Shown: positions 47,033 through 59,376, counted from the first letter of the stretch. The stretch is 64,000 nucleotides of DNA from Notospermus geniculatus (GCA_002633025.1 NMRB01000030.1:102194-166193); one strand, 5' to 3'. Made by a program: numbers and translations. Notes: generated from the letters alone by a model not told the origin.

Positions 47033-48834
47033 AAGTAATTGACAATGCAATTTTGGCAGCCATTTCTCTGCTGTACAACTCCGATTGAGCTGATGAACTG
47101 GTAACATGAGACCTTGCTTCTTGATCTGCAATGAATGTACATCACCAAACAGGACCAGATGTTTGCTGAACTTGAGTGCAATCAAATCAATAGGGTAATA
47201 CCAGTCACCAAAACCGAGTCGATGGAAGCTTAACTCGTTCTCATCGGTATTTATTCAGAGGCGGATCGTGGAAGCAACGCGACTCGTTTGATGTTCCGTC
47301 TCATTGTTTACTTTGATGAAACGTAATTCTGACAGAGAACGAACAGGCGTAAGGCAATCTGGCCAATCAAAACATAACGCAGTTATTCACCTCTGCAGCA
47401 GCATTCAAGGAAAATTGCGTCATTTTGAACATTCTTTGAGATAATCGGGCACGAGTTCATTCAGAGAAGGTGACAGTTCACATTGTCGGAGAAGTTTACT
47501 TAACGCCCTATTTATAATCCTCATTGTTTTCAAAGAATTCTGGGATAATTCATGTTTTCTTTAAAACTTTGCTGTGTGAACTTCAAAACGTGAGGAATGA
47601 GCGACATGGGGTTTGGCTTCAGGGCAGATATTAACACAACAAACCACACGCGAGATGAATATTGGGTTTGCTGCATGCACCATCCAAATTTTCTCCTAGT
47701 ATGGTACATGAATATTTGACCTCGAAATTTTCCTAGTTTGATAGGAGAATCTGTACTGTGTGGTTGCAGTTCTGACATTTTTCGCCATCACCCACTTCGA
47801 CTTTGGACAAACGTGTACCAATAACACTTCTATTTTGCCTCTTTATAGAGTCATCAAAATCCAATTTACAATTTTTTATGATCTGATTGAAGAAATCTGC
47901 ATTTGTTACATTTTACTTCCCAAGATTCTGAGATGAAACGCCCATCTCCTGATCCTATTGTGGAGACATGAATCATTTGCAAAAATGTCAAATATGGCCT
48001 TGAAAATTGAACCGTTTGTTCGAAAGTGTATCTGAAACCCTTATTCTATTACAAATATTTTTTCAGCCGATTTTAAAATTCTCTAACAGTGAGTCAGTTG
48101 TGATTTCAAGGTCAAATTTCAAAGAAAAAGGACAGAAAACACTTGGCAGAAATATGATACGCCAAAAAGAATTCAATTGATCTTGATCAAAGGATGATAG
48201 TGTGAAAGAAACAAGAATTCCACTGATCCTGAGAAAAGGATGCTGGAAAGAAACCTGGAGCATTTGAACCTCAAACAGGCAAACATCTGAAAACTGTGCT
48301 GAACAAAGTTTTTGGTAATCTTTTTATTGGACTCGGCTTCAACTATTACAACTCACTGCCAATTCACTTGGATAGACTGGCAAATTGTGTTGCAGCACTG
48401 CATGTGAACAAAGATGCAGGACAGATGGTAGGTTGACCAAGCTAAATGGGAATTCAAGAGTTGCATGAAGGAAATTTGGAAACAACACGTGAATTGTGCA
48501 TCGGGTCAACGGACTGATTCAAACCAATGGATGAAAATTTTGAAGGTCAGAAGTGAAGACATAAACATTGAACTACAAAATTTGTCAAAGGCATCTGACA
48601 GAAAATAGAAATATGTGGTCTCGAGTTCCAAGATTCCAGATGCCAGACTAAGTGGACGAGAAAACAGTCCACATTTCTGACTGCATGATTAGAATTCATG
48701 AGAATCAAAGTACAAAGCTGCCACAAATGATTCCTGCCCTGTGAAGTTCTTGTAAAAACAAGACAAAAAGACAGAATTTTCATTTCGTTGCCATCAGTCT
48801 CCGAGTCTCGACTTTGTGATCCAAGCCCTCTTAC
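47033..48834. other. Unannotated stretch
   Basis: No gene or repeat supported. The interval 47200-47350 is somewhat richer in CpG but shows no exon framing. Confidence 0.4.
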
Positions 48835-48945
48835 TTTGTTGTCCACAAGGCAAAGGGAATGATTCTCAACTTCAAAGTCACTGTAGACGCGTACCCAATA
48901 ATTTCGCACACTTGAATCTGCGGCATGTTCGGGCGGCAGCGACAT
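48835..48945 (-). CDS. Weak candidate first exon, hypothetical
   Basis: From an ATG at 48945 (minus) the frame runs 37 codons and ends on a codon boundary at a donor-like AACAAA|GTAAGA. The start region is GC-rich (TCGCTGCCGCCCGAACATG) compared with the neighbourhood, and the peptide (MSLPPEHAADSS then VRNYWVRVYSDFEVENHS) reads as ordinary protein. The frame stays open beyond the donor for 132 codons in all, so it may instead be a single chance open frame. No partner exon or family was identified. Confidence 0.22.
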
Positions 48946-49378
48946 CCTGACTGATCATCCTAGTGACGAAATCTCCGCGGCAAATCCCAGACAATCTCAT
49001 CTGTGTAGATTATCGCACGAGCGATTTCTCCTCACAGGACATGTTTTTTCTCTCGGTACTTCAAAGGGGTGAAATTTCTTTCACATTAATTGATAATTGG
49101 TGCGGTTTTTTAGAAAGGTTTTGTCAATTCCTCTACCTCCCTCTGCGCTCGCATGCCTGGTTAGATTTAAATTGCCATTATTAAAAGGTTCATTTGGGTA
49201 CACCTCAGTGCTGTGGAATCGCCACAGCTTTGGTGCATGGTTCATTAGGTCATGATGGACCTGCCCATGGAGTCTGATATAGCCTGTTGTCTCCGAAGTG
49301 AAAGCTAGACCGCTTGACAGGTAGCCTCCCTGGAGATTAGATGTCAAGGTATACAGACAACCTGACTTGGCTCCCAAA
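48946..49378. other. Unannotated spacer
   Basis: Nothing supported. Confidence 0.45.
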
Positions 49379-49605
49379 CAGGGTCGGATCCAGGGGGTGT
49401 GGAGGGCATATGCCCCGCCCTATTTTTGGCAGAGCAATGATTTTTTTTGCAAGAAAAATTCAATCACATAAAAATTCGAGTATTTTGTCAAATTTTGCTG
49501 GAGGAGGCCCCCCAGACCCCCCCTCCATTTGGGCTTCGCGACTTCGGTGCTCACCACCTCCGTCAAGCTACGCCCTCCTTTCTGTCAACACTGGATCCGA
49601 CCCTG
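49379..49605. mobile_element. 227-bp inverted-repeat element (CAGGGTCGGATCCAG ends)
   Basis: The left end CAGGGTCGGATCCAG and the right end CTGGATCCGACCCTG are perfect inverted copies over 15 bp. Inside lie GGGGGTGTGGAGGGCATATG, and later GGCCCCCCAGACCCCCCCTC and TACGCCCTCC, giving strong strand asymmetry. CCAA lies close to both ends (49374-49377 and 49606-49609), but the left copy is one base off the edge, so the target duplication and superfamily are unresolved. The element creates the long frames at 49341-49796; these are not coding. Confidence 0.75.
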
Positions 49606-50464
49606 CCAATTCTGTATTCAAGAGGCTGCTCTGGTATTTCCAGCTCTGCCATGTATGCTGTGGTGAATCTGCTCCCAACATTTTCACCAATCAGTTGACC
49701 ACTGCAATCATCTCCAGTGATGGAGGACACTTTACAGACAGACCCCCCCCCAAACCCACAATCTCAGCAGAGACAGTCCCAAAGTTTTCACTCTGATACC
49801 CCAACTTGACTGGGATCTGGAGTCATTGGCAGATAATGAAGTAATTTCTTTGATTTTTCTGAACCAGAGTTGGTTAAAGTATGTGTCATGGGGGCATGCA
49901 GTGTTTGACAATACCAATCAGAAAATTTCTAAGAATATGACAAAACCACCACCATGCGCATTGCCTAATCCATATATCAACTGCCTAAGTATCGACAATA
50001 CTAATTAAAGCATAATTAAATGACTAATCGTTAGAAAAAGATCAAAGAGAACCTAAGCCAGCGGTATAAATGATAATTATTGACTGGAGATTATTGAGCG
50101 CAGATACTGGCATATCGCTAAATCTATCCTTGGCTTGCTCAAGACGGGAATCAATCACATCACAAGTGTTATTCAGCTGTACAGATGTCAATTTTAGTTC
50201 CAACCTCAATTTACAGATGGCAGCACTAGCTAATTGAGGTTTCAGTGTTGTCAAACTTCGCCACTGAGTTTTGCATGCAATCCTTAGAGATTTACTGAAA
50301 TACCGGTACTTGTAAAGCATGCAAAATGTCAAGAGTAACTTAACTAAACATCCACCTCTTTTTGGGAGATACTGAAAGTTGACTATGGACTCACCTGAAA
50401 AAGATAATAAGAAAGAAGTTAACCATTGAATCATCTACGATTACAAAGCCCTCGTCCATCTTAA
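49606..50464. other. Unannotated spacer
   Basis: A C-run lies near 49743-49751. The 130-codon minus frame at 50042-50434 has no motif or splice context that supports it. Confidence 0.4.
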
Positions 50465-50664
50465 TACCATATAGGCAAATATTTTTGCGGGATAATATTT
50501 CACGAATTGAACATTTTTTTTCTGTTTCGCGTGGATTAATGTTCACGACAAGGGCAGGGAAGGGGACTGACTGGATTGTTTTATGCGTTAATATTCGCAG
50601 CGAAATTTTGATTTTGCGATTTTCGCGAGAATTTTTACGCGCGAAAATATTTGCATATATGGTA
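50465..50664. mobile_element. 200-bp MITE with TACCATATA ends and GCGAAA subterminal words
   Basis: The left end TACCATATAGGCAAATATTT and the inverted right end (AAATATTTGCATATATGGTA) match with one difference. Inside, words such as TTTCGCG, GCGAAAAT, TTCGCGAG and TTTTACGCGCGAAAA alternate on both strands. If the outer TA is the target site, it would be Tc1/mariner-like; this is a weak inference because TA is common. It has no coding capacity. Confidence 0.72.
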
Positions 50665-53600
50665 GATTATGTACTTCTGTAGTAATGCACTTCGTTGAAA
50701 ACAAACTGACCTCCCACCTCAAACGCATCCTCTCACCGCAGATGGTGGAAAGGTCCATCCACAACTTTGGCCAGAACGGCCAAACACTCCCGAGCACATA
50801 AAAAATGGCCAAGACAATTTTCATATCATGAAATCAGAATGAATTTACCTCAGATGAAAATGACCAACAATTCCATCCTGAACGACCACTCAAAGAATGA
50901 AATCCTGGACAGCAGCAAGTTTGATCTCCTTTGAGAGCCATAACAAGGTTCAACCAGAAGCAGCAGGAAGACGCATAACTTCCATGAAACATACAAACAC
51001 CACTTCAACAGTTTTTCCAATGTCTGATGTCCAATGTTGGATATGATGAAATAGACAATGTTTGTGTTTTTTATTATTCGACTAATTTAGGAAAATTGAC
51101 AAACTCATCATCCTATTTATTGTTGACCAATAAACAGGCAGGGTAAACAAGGTGCAGTGTTGAAACAATCAGACAAGCAATAACTCATATAGATAATTTG
51201 TTTGTGTAATAAGGGCATGTTCTATTACCTAGAAATTACGCAAACCTGTTGTCGCTTTCAATTACAGCATGTCGCTCCTGGACTTTTTGTCCAATAACCA
51301 CTCAGACTTGGTGAACCAGCATCCACAGTCAAAATATACCGTATTCCCTTCCAAGTAAGCCACATGATATGGTTTGCTTCTTGGCCTGCCACTCCCATGA
51401 GGAGATACAAAATGCCATATGGGGAGACAGAGTAGATGGGTTACTTTGTATTGATGCTGTCCTCAAATGATGGCAAGTCTTTCATTAAATTTACAGTGGT
51501 TGAACTTTGAAGAACTCAGAACAATATTCAAAGAAAGACCACTATTGCCCTCTTTATGGAAGCTGTGAAACCAGGAACCTCACAACCTCCTTTCTTTGTA
51601 TAAAATACGTTTGAAAGTTGATAACAACATTCAAAATTCATATATAATGCAAATCCTTGGAGACAATGGTGTGAATTTCACCCCAAATATCACTTGCATA
51701 GCCATATCAAAAGAAAGAGCGTACTATGTAATTATGAACAGCATGAGCTCAGCCAGAAGCTGCAACCGTAGAGGAGAGATCCGCCTAACTGGACATCTGC
51801 ACTACTCGGCAAACACTGACAAGTATTCAAATTGACCCATCTTCCTTTGCCAAGGCACAATGTCATCTTCCCTGATCATGTCATTCACCTGCATGCTGCG
51901 TATCATCTCAACATTGACCACCGATTTGTACAGTGTACTGTACAGCATACACAACAGATCTGGTAACAATTAGGATGGAATGCTCTACTGGTCAATTGTC
52001 TCAGTTCCACGGAGTAAGGAATGGAAACTCGAGGAATCACCAAACTGTTAAATGCCTACATTTCATCTTAACCTGAGCTAAGCGAGAGTACATAATTCTG
52101 TACAAAATCTACAGCAGCCTCCGGTGAAGCTATAATGAGATGGAGAAAGAACCGAAGTACACAGCTTCCCACCATATTTAGGGTGAAACATACTTTAGTG
52201 CCGAGCCTTTGATCTTTTCCGAGATGGCGTAATTAGTGGTATTAGCCTCGTGGCCATTTGATTGGCAGGTCATCTACTAAGTTATCAAATGACCTTCCTC
52301 CATTAATGGCTAGCGGATGATTCCAGGATGATCTTCGCTCATGGTCAGGGGCGAAAATTAACACCAAAGGTGCTAGGAGCCAGTGGCGGAACAATACAAT
52401 TACAGAAGATGCAAGGAAGGAACCTGAGACAGAACAATGCCGTCTTACGCTACGTGAGAGAAAGATCATGGGGATTTTTTCCTGACACGATTTTTTTGGA
52501 TTGACTGGGGGGCAGATTCATCAGTCTTCGAAAAAAAGTGTGATTTCAGGTGTTCCTTGCACTGATTTAACACATGTGATTTTTTTGTCAGAAGATGACA
52601 AGTATCCTGCCGTACTCCAGGGCCTGAGTCATTTTCACTTGAAAGGAAACCAAGGGCATCTGATCCATGCACCTAATTTTGCTACATCTGCACGGCCAAC
52701 ATTTTGACACTTCCGCAGTAATACTCCCCAGAAAAAAGTTCTCTTTGCCTTTTTCATTGGGTCAAAGAGCTGTGACCCACATTCTGGATTACATTTTGTG
52801 AGTCATTCGTTCATTGCCTTTCCTCTGATCAACATGGCAAAAGATGATGTAAGGATGCGACATCTTTTTTGGCCAAGATTTCCTCCATCAAAACATGTCA
52901 TGATTGAGTGACTAGGTCTTCAGCAGCAAAATATCACTGAAGTAAAACTGCAGCTGTCGCCATATTCTGTTTTGAATGCTGTTGTGAAAGGCGCACGACA
53001 TCAATATAGGTCTTTTTGGCCCACAACCATTTCAGCTGACTCCTTCTTCGGTCCAGGCATTTTCAGCCCACTTCCAATTCGGCTCTGGTATTTTGGCCCA
53101 TATCCATTTAGGCTCAGGTCTTGCCCGTTTTGGCCCACTCCACTACCATGCTAGGACATGAGACCAGTTTCTGTGCAGAGGTCTCTTCAACTGTTCTCTT
53201 CCTCCAAGAGATTACCCTTCATAATAAGTAAGAATGGTAGTAATTTAGAACCAGTGGCAACAAACCTGATCTTCCATCATCGAAGGCATTTTTTATTCTG
53301 GTAATAACACAGTTGTCAGCTCTTACTTTCCAGGAACATCTGCGGAGAAGATCGTCAACATGGCCTGTCAAGATGACCTGCTGTGTCCGAAAATGGTAGT
53401 GTCGATGTTGACAAGTAGATTACAGACGTCTGTTCCTGGCCTATCATTAATTTACGCTGAATTGATCACAAATGATAGATACGGCACCTGTCAACAGGGC
53501 AGATGAATACAGAAACGTGCAGGCAATATAGCCATTGAGATGGTATTTGGCAACGGACAGTAGCTGGTGGATTGTATCCTATGAAGCTGTCACAGACACA

Positions 53601-54283
53601 ATCTTTACAGGATGTAGGCCTAACTCTTGCTTGGCTGAAAATGAAAATCTGTAGGAACCTCAATCACACCATTTCATTTGCTGACGAATTAGGCCCTATC
53701 TCCACATAATGCACAGCGATATGATACAACCACTTGTAATTTTCCCTTTCTATGTGTTTCTTCTTGGCCAATTGTCAAGGACGGGAGCAAAGCAGAGTTC
53801 AAGTGGAAATATGCATAAAGTGAAAGAATTCTGTAGCCAGTCGCATCTCTGAGGGCCTTAGATGTGCAGCAGCAACTCAATCAGGTGGAAGTTTGGAAGT
53901 AAAAACCCGACATCCAGAATTTTACAGCCTTTGGAGCTAACAAATTAGGGGCAAGCCCTCCGACAATGGCACAAAGTGTTCTCCTATCTCGTTCAATGAT
54001 GGATGTCAAACCTATCATTAGCTAAGATAACAATGGAGGAAACAAAACAAGGTGGACTGTCAGGAAGAAGTGTGCTTGCACCTTGTACCCCTGAAGGCAG
54101 GAACCGATCCACAATAACCTAATGAGGAATGAATAAACATGAGAAATATGAGTTTTTTATCATCCTTTGGATGAAGGGACAAAGACAATGGCTCCATGCA
54201 AGATATGGGACGAGTTTTTTTCTCTTTCAGAAGCGTTGCGTCTTCAAAATGGATTCAGTTCATTCTTGATTAGCCATCGAGGA
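50665..54283. other. Long unannotated stretch
   Basis: No gene supported. Around 53010-53150 the words TTTTGGCCCAC and GGCTCAGG/GGCTCTGG repeat imperfectly every 30-45 bp, suggesting a decayed minisatellite. Confidence 0.4.
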
Positions 54284-54610
54284 GCCAAGATAGCCTCGCG
54301 GTTATCATGTCCGCTTTATAGCAAGTGGCAGATCCCTGGTTCGAATCCATGGTTCTTCAGTCCATTGCATGGGACAGAAAGCCATGGTGCCTTGTGCTTG
54401 TTGTGTCTTCGCAAGGACAAGTGACCCCATCCAAGTGAGGAACATGAGCAGCTTGAAATGGCCTCTTCCGTACTTACCATGGCCTAGTGCTAGCTTCAGC
54501 CCTGATGGATTTAGTAGGTTTATCAATTTCAAAGAAAAAGCCACCACCAGTGAAAGTGTTAGGGGAATCATGGATGAATGATTAAGTTTATTTTGCCATC
54601 ATCATCAAAT
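54284..54610 (+). mobile_element. tRNA-derived SINE of a second type
   Basis: TAGCCTCGCGG (54291-54301) resembles a pol III A box, and GGTTCGAATCC (54338-54348) is a perfect B box 36 bp later. Between them CCGCT and AGTGG could pair as an anticodon stem around an 8-nt loop. The acceptor arms do not pair, so it is not a functional tRNA. A unique body follows, and the copy ends near TTTTGCCATCATCATCAAATG. It differs in body sequence from SINE copies A and B. Confidence 0.6.
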
Positions 54611-57171
54611 GTGGGACGAGCCATTAGGAGGCCCAAGAGAGATCAATGGACATGAACACCTAATCACCAATTCGTTAACACAATATCAATGCAACCACAA
54701 ATTAGGAATAAAATGATGTGACACCTAGTAAAAGTGGATTTTGTTCCGTCAGTTCAGATCTGCAACGGGACCAGACCAGTCCACCCTTGCTTAATCACTG
54801 TTTCATTATTGTGTCGATATTAGTCATGACGAAATAAAATCATGTGGGGATCCTGCATGAATCACAGGTCCTTTTCCAGCAGGGAGATCCTCCCGAAATT
54901 AGACATGTTCTGGAAATTCTATTGTTCCTGGATGCGAGGGTAAATCTCTGCAGTCCATTTGAATCAAGTGGAATTATGGGTAGTCGTCGCAGCGGCGTAA
55001 TTTACATTGTTGTCACGTTTGTGTTGTTATAAGTCTGATTGCATCAGCGTTGTGTATTGTCAGCAATTCTGATGAGAGATAGCGAAAGTGACATTTTGTC
55101 CATTTTAAAATGTCATGATATTAGTGATGTTTTCAAACCTTTTGTCCGACTTCATTACAGAAAGTGCTGGTTTGTAACATAGCGTGTCCAAAATTGGAAA
55201 TTTTGCATAATATTGTTGATTGCGTTCACAAAAGTTGTCAATTTAACGATTCTGTGTTTGTCAAATCAGATTTTACCCATGTTTGGTAAAGCACCACAAT
55301 TCCTAAATTTTAACTCAATTTTAATGCAAGGGAGAAAATTGACAAACTGACACAAGACTTCGCAATAAGGTAGGCTAAAGGAAAGGATGCACCTTTAGTA
55401 TCACACTAAATCAATTGTCTACAATGCAAATTTTGTCTTAGGAGGATGAAAATGTTTGGTTCATTGGTTTGCAATGTATCTGATCCAAATTATCCTTGAA
55501 ACAAGCTTTAAAATGCTTCCAACAGCAGAGCAAAAGTTCCACGCAAGAAACCACCAAGAAAACAGTAACAAGAGATTGTGATCTGAATGCAAATTACTTC
55601 CAGTTCATTTGTCGCCCAGCACTTGGTGACCAACATAATTAGTACAAGGGCAAACCCTGATGAGCACGCATTTTTCCGGCGTAGTTTACACCGACAGTGA
55701 ACACCCTCAGGCTGGAGTAGGCTCCCCCAATCTTTAACACGCTAATTGGTAACCTGAAAACGGCAAGTAGTTGCTTCCGACATGTTGCTAAGCTCATGAA
55801 AAGGTCCTGGGAAATTTTGCAGTTGTCAGTAAGAAAAGTTCAATTCTAGAGAGCACGCTTGCACAGTGAGACATTCGAAGGCAGGGTTTCATTCGAGGAA
55901 AAAGGGGTCGAACCCTCTCCAGGCAATGCAAATGATTTTGAGAAAGAGTACACGAATTTCCACAGGCAGTGTTCAAGTCCAACTGTGAAATGAATTGGAC
56001 AAAGTGTTGGAAATAAAGGATAGTTCTAGGCTTTGTCTATTTAATTGAAGGGTTTGATTTGTTCCAGAGAAGCCAAGTCCACGGTTGTTTAAACTACCTT
56101 CAAGGCCTCACTTTGACACAATGTAGACTGGGAGACAACTGAAAAATTGTAAACCTCGATAACTCAACTCATGAATCATCTCACAGGGTATTAAAGGGAT
56201 TCACTTTTACACAGCTCCACCCTCAAGGGATGCGTCGGCCATCAGCGGATGAGGGACACGGATGTGACCCAAGGCAACGCGTCCCTTGAGAGGGGTCTAT
56301 TGTCTGATGGAGTACATTGTTTACATTGATGTTCATGCTGCTGTCTTTAAACAATTCTTTTGAAGAGTTTCTGAAGTTTTAGCAAGTTTAGTGTAATTGA
56401 CCCTTGGGAGTTGATAACTTAGGTTTATACTTTGAGAGAGGCATCAGGCGAAGACAGCAGGAGTAACTCAGAAAGATTTTCATCAACATTAGAGGGGCCT
56501 GTTGCCTACATTTTAGGGTATTGAATAACTTTCATTCGCAGATCTAAGGTGGTTCATCTTTTTTGTGGAAAATTTTCAAAGTTGAGCAGGAAATTGTAGA
56601 ACTTTTGGAATAATCTTTGCATTTGACCCTGATCAGGACCGGCAAGGTGGACCCCTCTTTTTCTGGATCGGCTCCTGACTTTGACTAAGATAATCTCTGA
56701 AAATTAACAGCCTCAAGTTGGAGTTCTAGTGATGTGTGTATCATCAGCCAAACAGCACAACTCCGATGAATGCAGGAGCCATTCAGTTCACTGACGTGTT
56801 CCCAGATGTCACCACCAGTCCAAAGACAACTCATGCTCTCAGATCAATATGCATCTTCATGTTTATTCTCTTACGCTATGGTATATTGAGATTACGAAGT
56901 GTTCGGGTAAATATTTACTTTTCAATATCTGAAACAGGAAGCTGCGAAAATTGTCAAGAGAAGTCCGTGTCATCCTGATGTGGTGTCTTCCGACGGGACC
57001 GTGACTCAACCAGACAAATATATTGGAAAATAATACCGCATGTGGCCAATCTAGTGACATTTTCTGCGCAATATTTTGTTTGCATATACTCTTGATAAAA
57101 CACAACATATGACGCGATAGCTTTTTCATGAAACATAGGGAATGGTTCCTGAGATTTTTCTTGAAGAGTGT
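54611..57171. other. Unannotated stretch with one short fold-back
   Basis: No gene supported. CTCAAGGGATGCGT (56222-56235) and ACGCGTCCCTTGAG (56277-56290) form a 69-bp fold-back, possibly a small decayed element. Confidence 0.4.
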
Positions 57172-57180
57172 TGTAAGCTT

Positions 57181-57277
57181 CATTCTCCCATCGCAGGGCT
57201 TTGGTCTCGCTCCTCTTCATACACTCCTGTGAGTGGATGGTGAGAAGCGAGGTAAAAACCCCTGCTGTGGGAGGATG
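57181..57277. mobile_element. Fold-back MITE family F, copy 2
   Basis: The ends CATTCTCCCATCGCAGGG and CCCTGCTGTGGGAGGATG surround TCTCGCTCCTCTTCATACAC and GTGAGTGGATGGTGAGAAGC. Perfect 9-bp direct repeats TGTAAGCTT flank it (57172-57180 and 57278-57286). This copy fixes the family's boundaries and its 9-bp target duplication. It lies within the longest open frame of the window (56954-57445, minus), which therefore includes MITE sequence and is not credible as an ancestral gene. Confidence 0.88.
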
Positions 57278-57441
57278 TGTAAGCTTGGCAGACGTCTGCA
57301 AGGAGTGAATACAGATTAGGGTTGTAGGAGGAATATTCCATGAGATTTTTTCCAACAAGAGAGAGATATCTCTGTTGGACAACTCAGCCGACAGAATTTG
57401 TGAACGTTTTGATACTGATTGTGTATGACTGCAGTAATAGG

Positions 57442-57527
57442 CCAAAGAATATTCCCTCTCACTCCAGGAACACTATTTGTCAGACCAAAGAATATTCCCT
57501 CTCACTCCAGGAACACTATTTGTCAGA
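57442..57527 (+). repeat. Perfect 43-bp tandem duplication
   Basis: CCAAAGAATATTCCCTCTCA and the following 23 bases occur twice head to tail without a mismatch (57442-57484, 57485-57527), implying a very recent duplication. Confidence 0.93.
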
Positions 57528-58486
57528 AGCAATGTCCTGAGGAACAGAGGCGGCACTGCAAGGAGCTGGTGTCAAATACTAGACAACGAAACCTTTTTTT
57601 ATCAAAAGATGTGATCACGACGAAGACCACTGGACCCTGGCATCTGCGATTTCTCTTGTGGGACTCACAATAGCATTTTGCAGACCTAATTGAAATGTGG
57701 TCATAGGACAAAAATCCTGAAACCCAATGAAAAAAAATCACTGACAAAGGAACAAAAGCAAACGTCTCGTTTTAATACAAGCAATCGATCGATTTACATT
57801 TTTTGCCGTTAGCTCTTGTCAGTGCATCTTCTCACATAACTTGAGCGATGTTTCTATTATCAATATAATCAAGGTCTCTTGCTGTTTTTTATTCCAGACT
57901 CAGATTTCGATTGTCTCGAACCTTTTTTTAATTCAATTCAAAGCAGGCTGGACCTCATATACATGGCTTGTACAGATGTTTTGCCGATTCCCTTAATGTC
58001 CAAAAAGTATTTTACGACTTAGGAAGGAATGTTATTGTGCCAGAAGGCTTAACTGTATCATTACATGACCGCCAGCAAGATTTTTGACAGTTTCAGACCG
58101 TCACCTCTTCCGTGACCGCTTTTCCAGCCATCTCCGATTCTGTCATTACTGAAGCACTAGGAATGACGTAACCGTCTATAATTTTGCAGTCAGGCAAAAT
58201 GCCCCGTAGACAAGATTGCCCATTTTTCACCACTTGTGATTTCCAATTCCTTGAAAGAAATTCTGCAATCCTAGGAAAAAGTAGACCTAAGACTCAATCA
58301 ATGAATCTAGCAAGAAGAGCCCAGTAATGAAAGGGTTAGATACCTTCACTGTCGAGCATTGCATACACAATCATGCACGGCACAGTCTCTGCTGAAATCC
58401 CAGACAAACCTTTTTGAAAGATCATCCCAATTCCTTGGAAGGTCGCTAGATCATTCATAAGCAATGGTAAGATCTTCATTCCATAT
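57528..58486. other. Unannotated spacer
   Basis: Nothing supported, apart from an open minus frame leading to a donor-like GTATCT near 58340 that might continue the coding-like block to its right. Confidence 0.35.
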
Positions 58487-59025
58487 TCAGCTCGCAGCCC
58501 CCCGGGAGTCAAACTCTACCATCACCAAGATGTAACCAGATAATCTCATTTTTACCTTTTGTTCCTCGGATTCTTTGTGCACTGACTTGAATGAATAATA
58601 CGCTATAAGTTCCCCAATCCTATATGTTCCAAGTCTGCCAACAGCCTCTGGCAAAAATCTAACCGAATCGTGCAAAAATGACGAAGTATTTAGCGGAAAT
58701 ATTACTAGTTTTATTGCATCAGCATTAGTGTAAAACCGACTAATCTTCACAGTTGAATAGACAGAGAGTTAATTGTCGATTTTCTAATATTTGCCTCATT
58801 AGATTCGACAGCGTTTGCCTTTTTTCTAGCAGAAGTCTTAACTTGCTTTATTTTTCTAAATTTGTTAACTCTTTGATCTGCTAATCTGCCAAACGTTGAT
58901 AGATGGAGATGGAGAATGAAGTATAAGCCTATGAAATATAGGCTACGTGGAGGTGCTCTGTCTGTAGAATCACCACTGCCGCTGCTGCTGCCGCCCCCGC
59001 CACCACCAAAGTTGTTCAGGGATGT
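58487..59025 (-). pseudogene. Coding-like minus-strand block, possibly a retroelement remnant
   Basis: Three adjoining minus-strand segments read like protein. First is a Gly/Ser-rich stretch (LNNFGGGGGGSSSGSGDST, about 59022-58960). Then, after a strong acceptor-like pyrimidine tract ending TTTGGCAG, comes a basic segment (RVNKFRKIKQVKTSARKKAN...). Finally a frame begins KISRFYTNADAIK (58741 downward) and continues to EESEEQK-type sequence before a GTAAAA. The FYTNADA word resembles the start of the endonuclease domain in some LINE proteins, but the NK...EL residues that normally follow are not in place. The three parts lie in two frames. A decayed LINE fragment or a real gene's exons are both possible. 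Confidence 0.25.
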
Positions 59026-59211
59026 CACTTATTCCAGTAAGAAGCCACCCGCATCATGGATCTGCTCAAGAGAAGCCACTGCTCCATTTTCATCCCTTTA
59101 GCAGGTGCCAACACACTTTTTGTAAGGAACATGTCAGAGCAACAGGAAAGGACCAAGCATCTGCATTATTGATAGGCAAAGTTTCTTTGACATTGTGGTC
59201 GTGGCTTAAGG

Positions 59212-59376
59212 AATTAAACCCGAGGCGGAGGGTCTTGGTTGCGACACCAAACCCGCGAGGGTGGAGCTAAAATGTAGTCCAAACCCGAGGCGCTTCGCTG
59301 AGGGTTTGGACGGAATTTTTGCTCCACCCGAGCGGGTTTGGTGTCGCAACCAAGACCCGAAGCCGAGGGTTTAATT
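59212..59376. mobile_element. 165-bp GC-rich fold-back element
   Basis: The left half AATTAAACCCGAGG...GGTCTTGGTTGCGACACC is mirrored by GGTGTCGCAACCAAGACC...CCGAGGGTTTAATT. Arms are about 80 bp with several mismatches, and the centre reads TCCAAACCCGAGGCGCTTCG. It is markedly GC- and CpG-rich relative to its surroundings. A partial relative, GGGTCTTGGTTGTGTCACCC, lies at 59750-59769. ATTCTAAAATACCT (59380-59393) and AGGTATTTTAGAAT (59833-59846) are an exact inverted 14-mer around both, so a larger nested structure to 59846 is possible. Confidence 0.75.

Noticed and set aside
49341-49796. 151-codon plus-strand frame
   Set aside because: Generated by the GC-rich inverted-repeat element at 49379-49605 and its flanks.
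50042-50434. 130-codon minus-strand frame
   Set aside because: No motif, no splice framing and no compositional contrast with flanks; expected by chance in 64 kb.
54284-54360. Functional tRNA gene
   Set aside because: A and B boxes are present, but the acceptor arms do not pair and the anticodon loop has 8 nt; a SINE head explains it better.
56954-57445. 163-codon minus-strand frame, the longest real one
   Set aside because: It begins at TTG, not ATG, contains the whole family F MITE copy 2 and part of the 43-bp duplication, and shows no domain.
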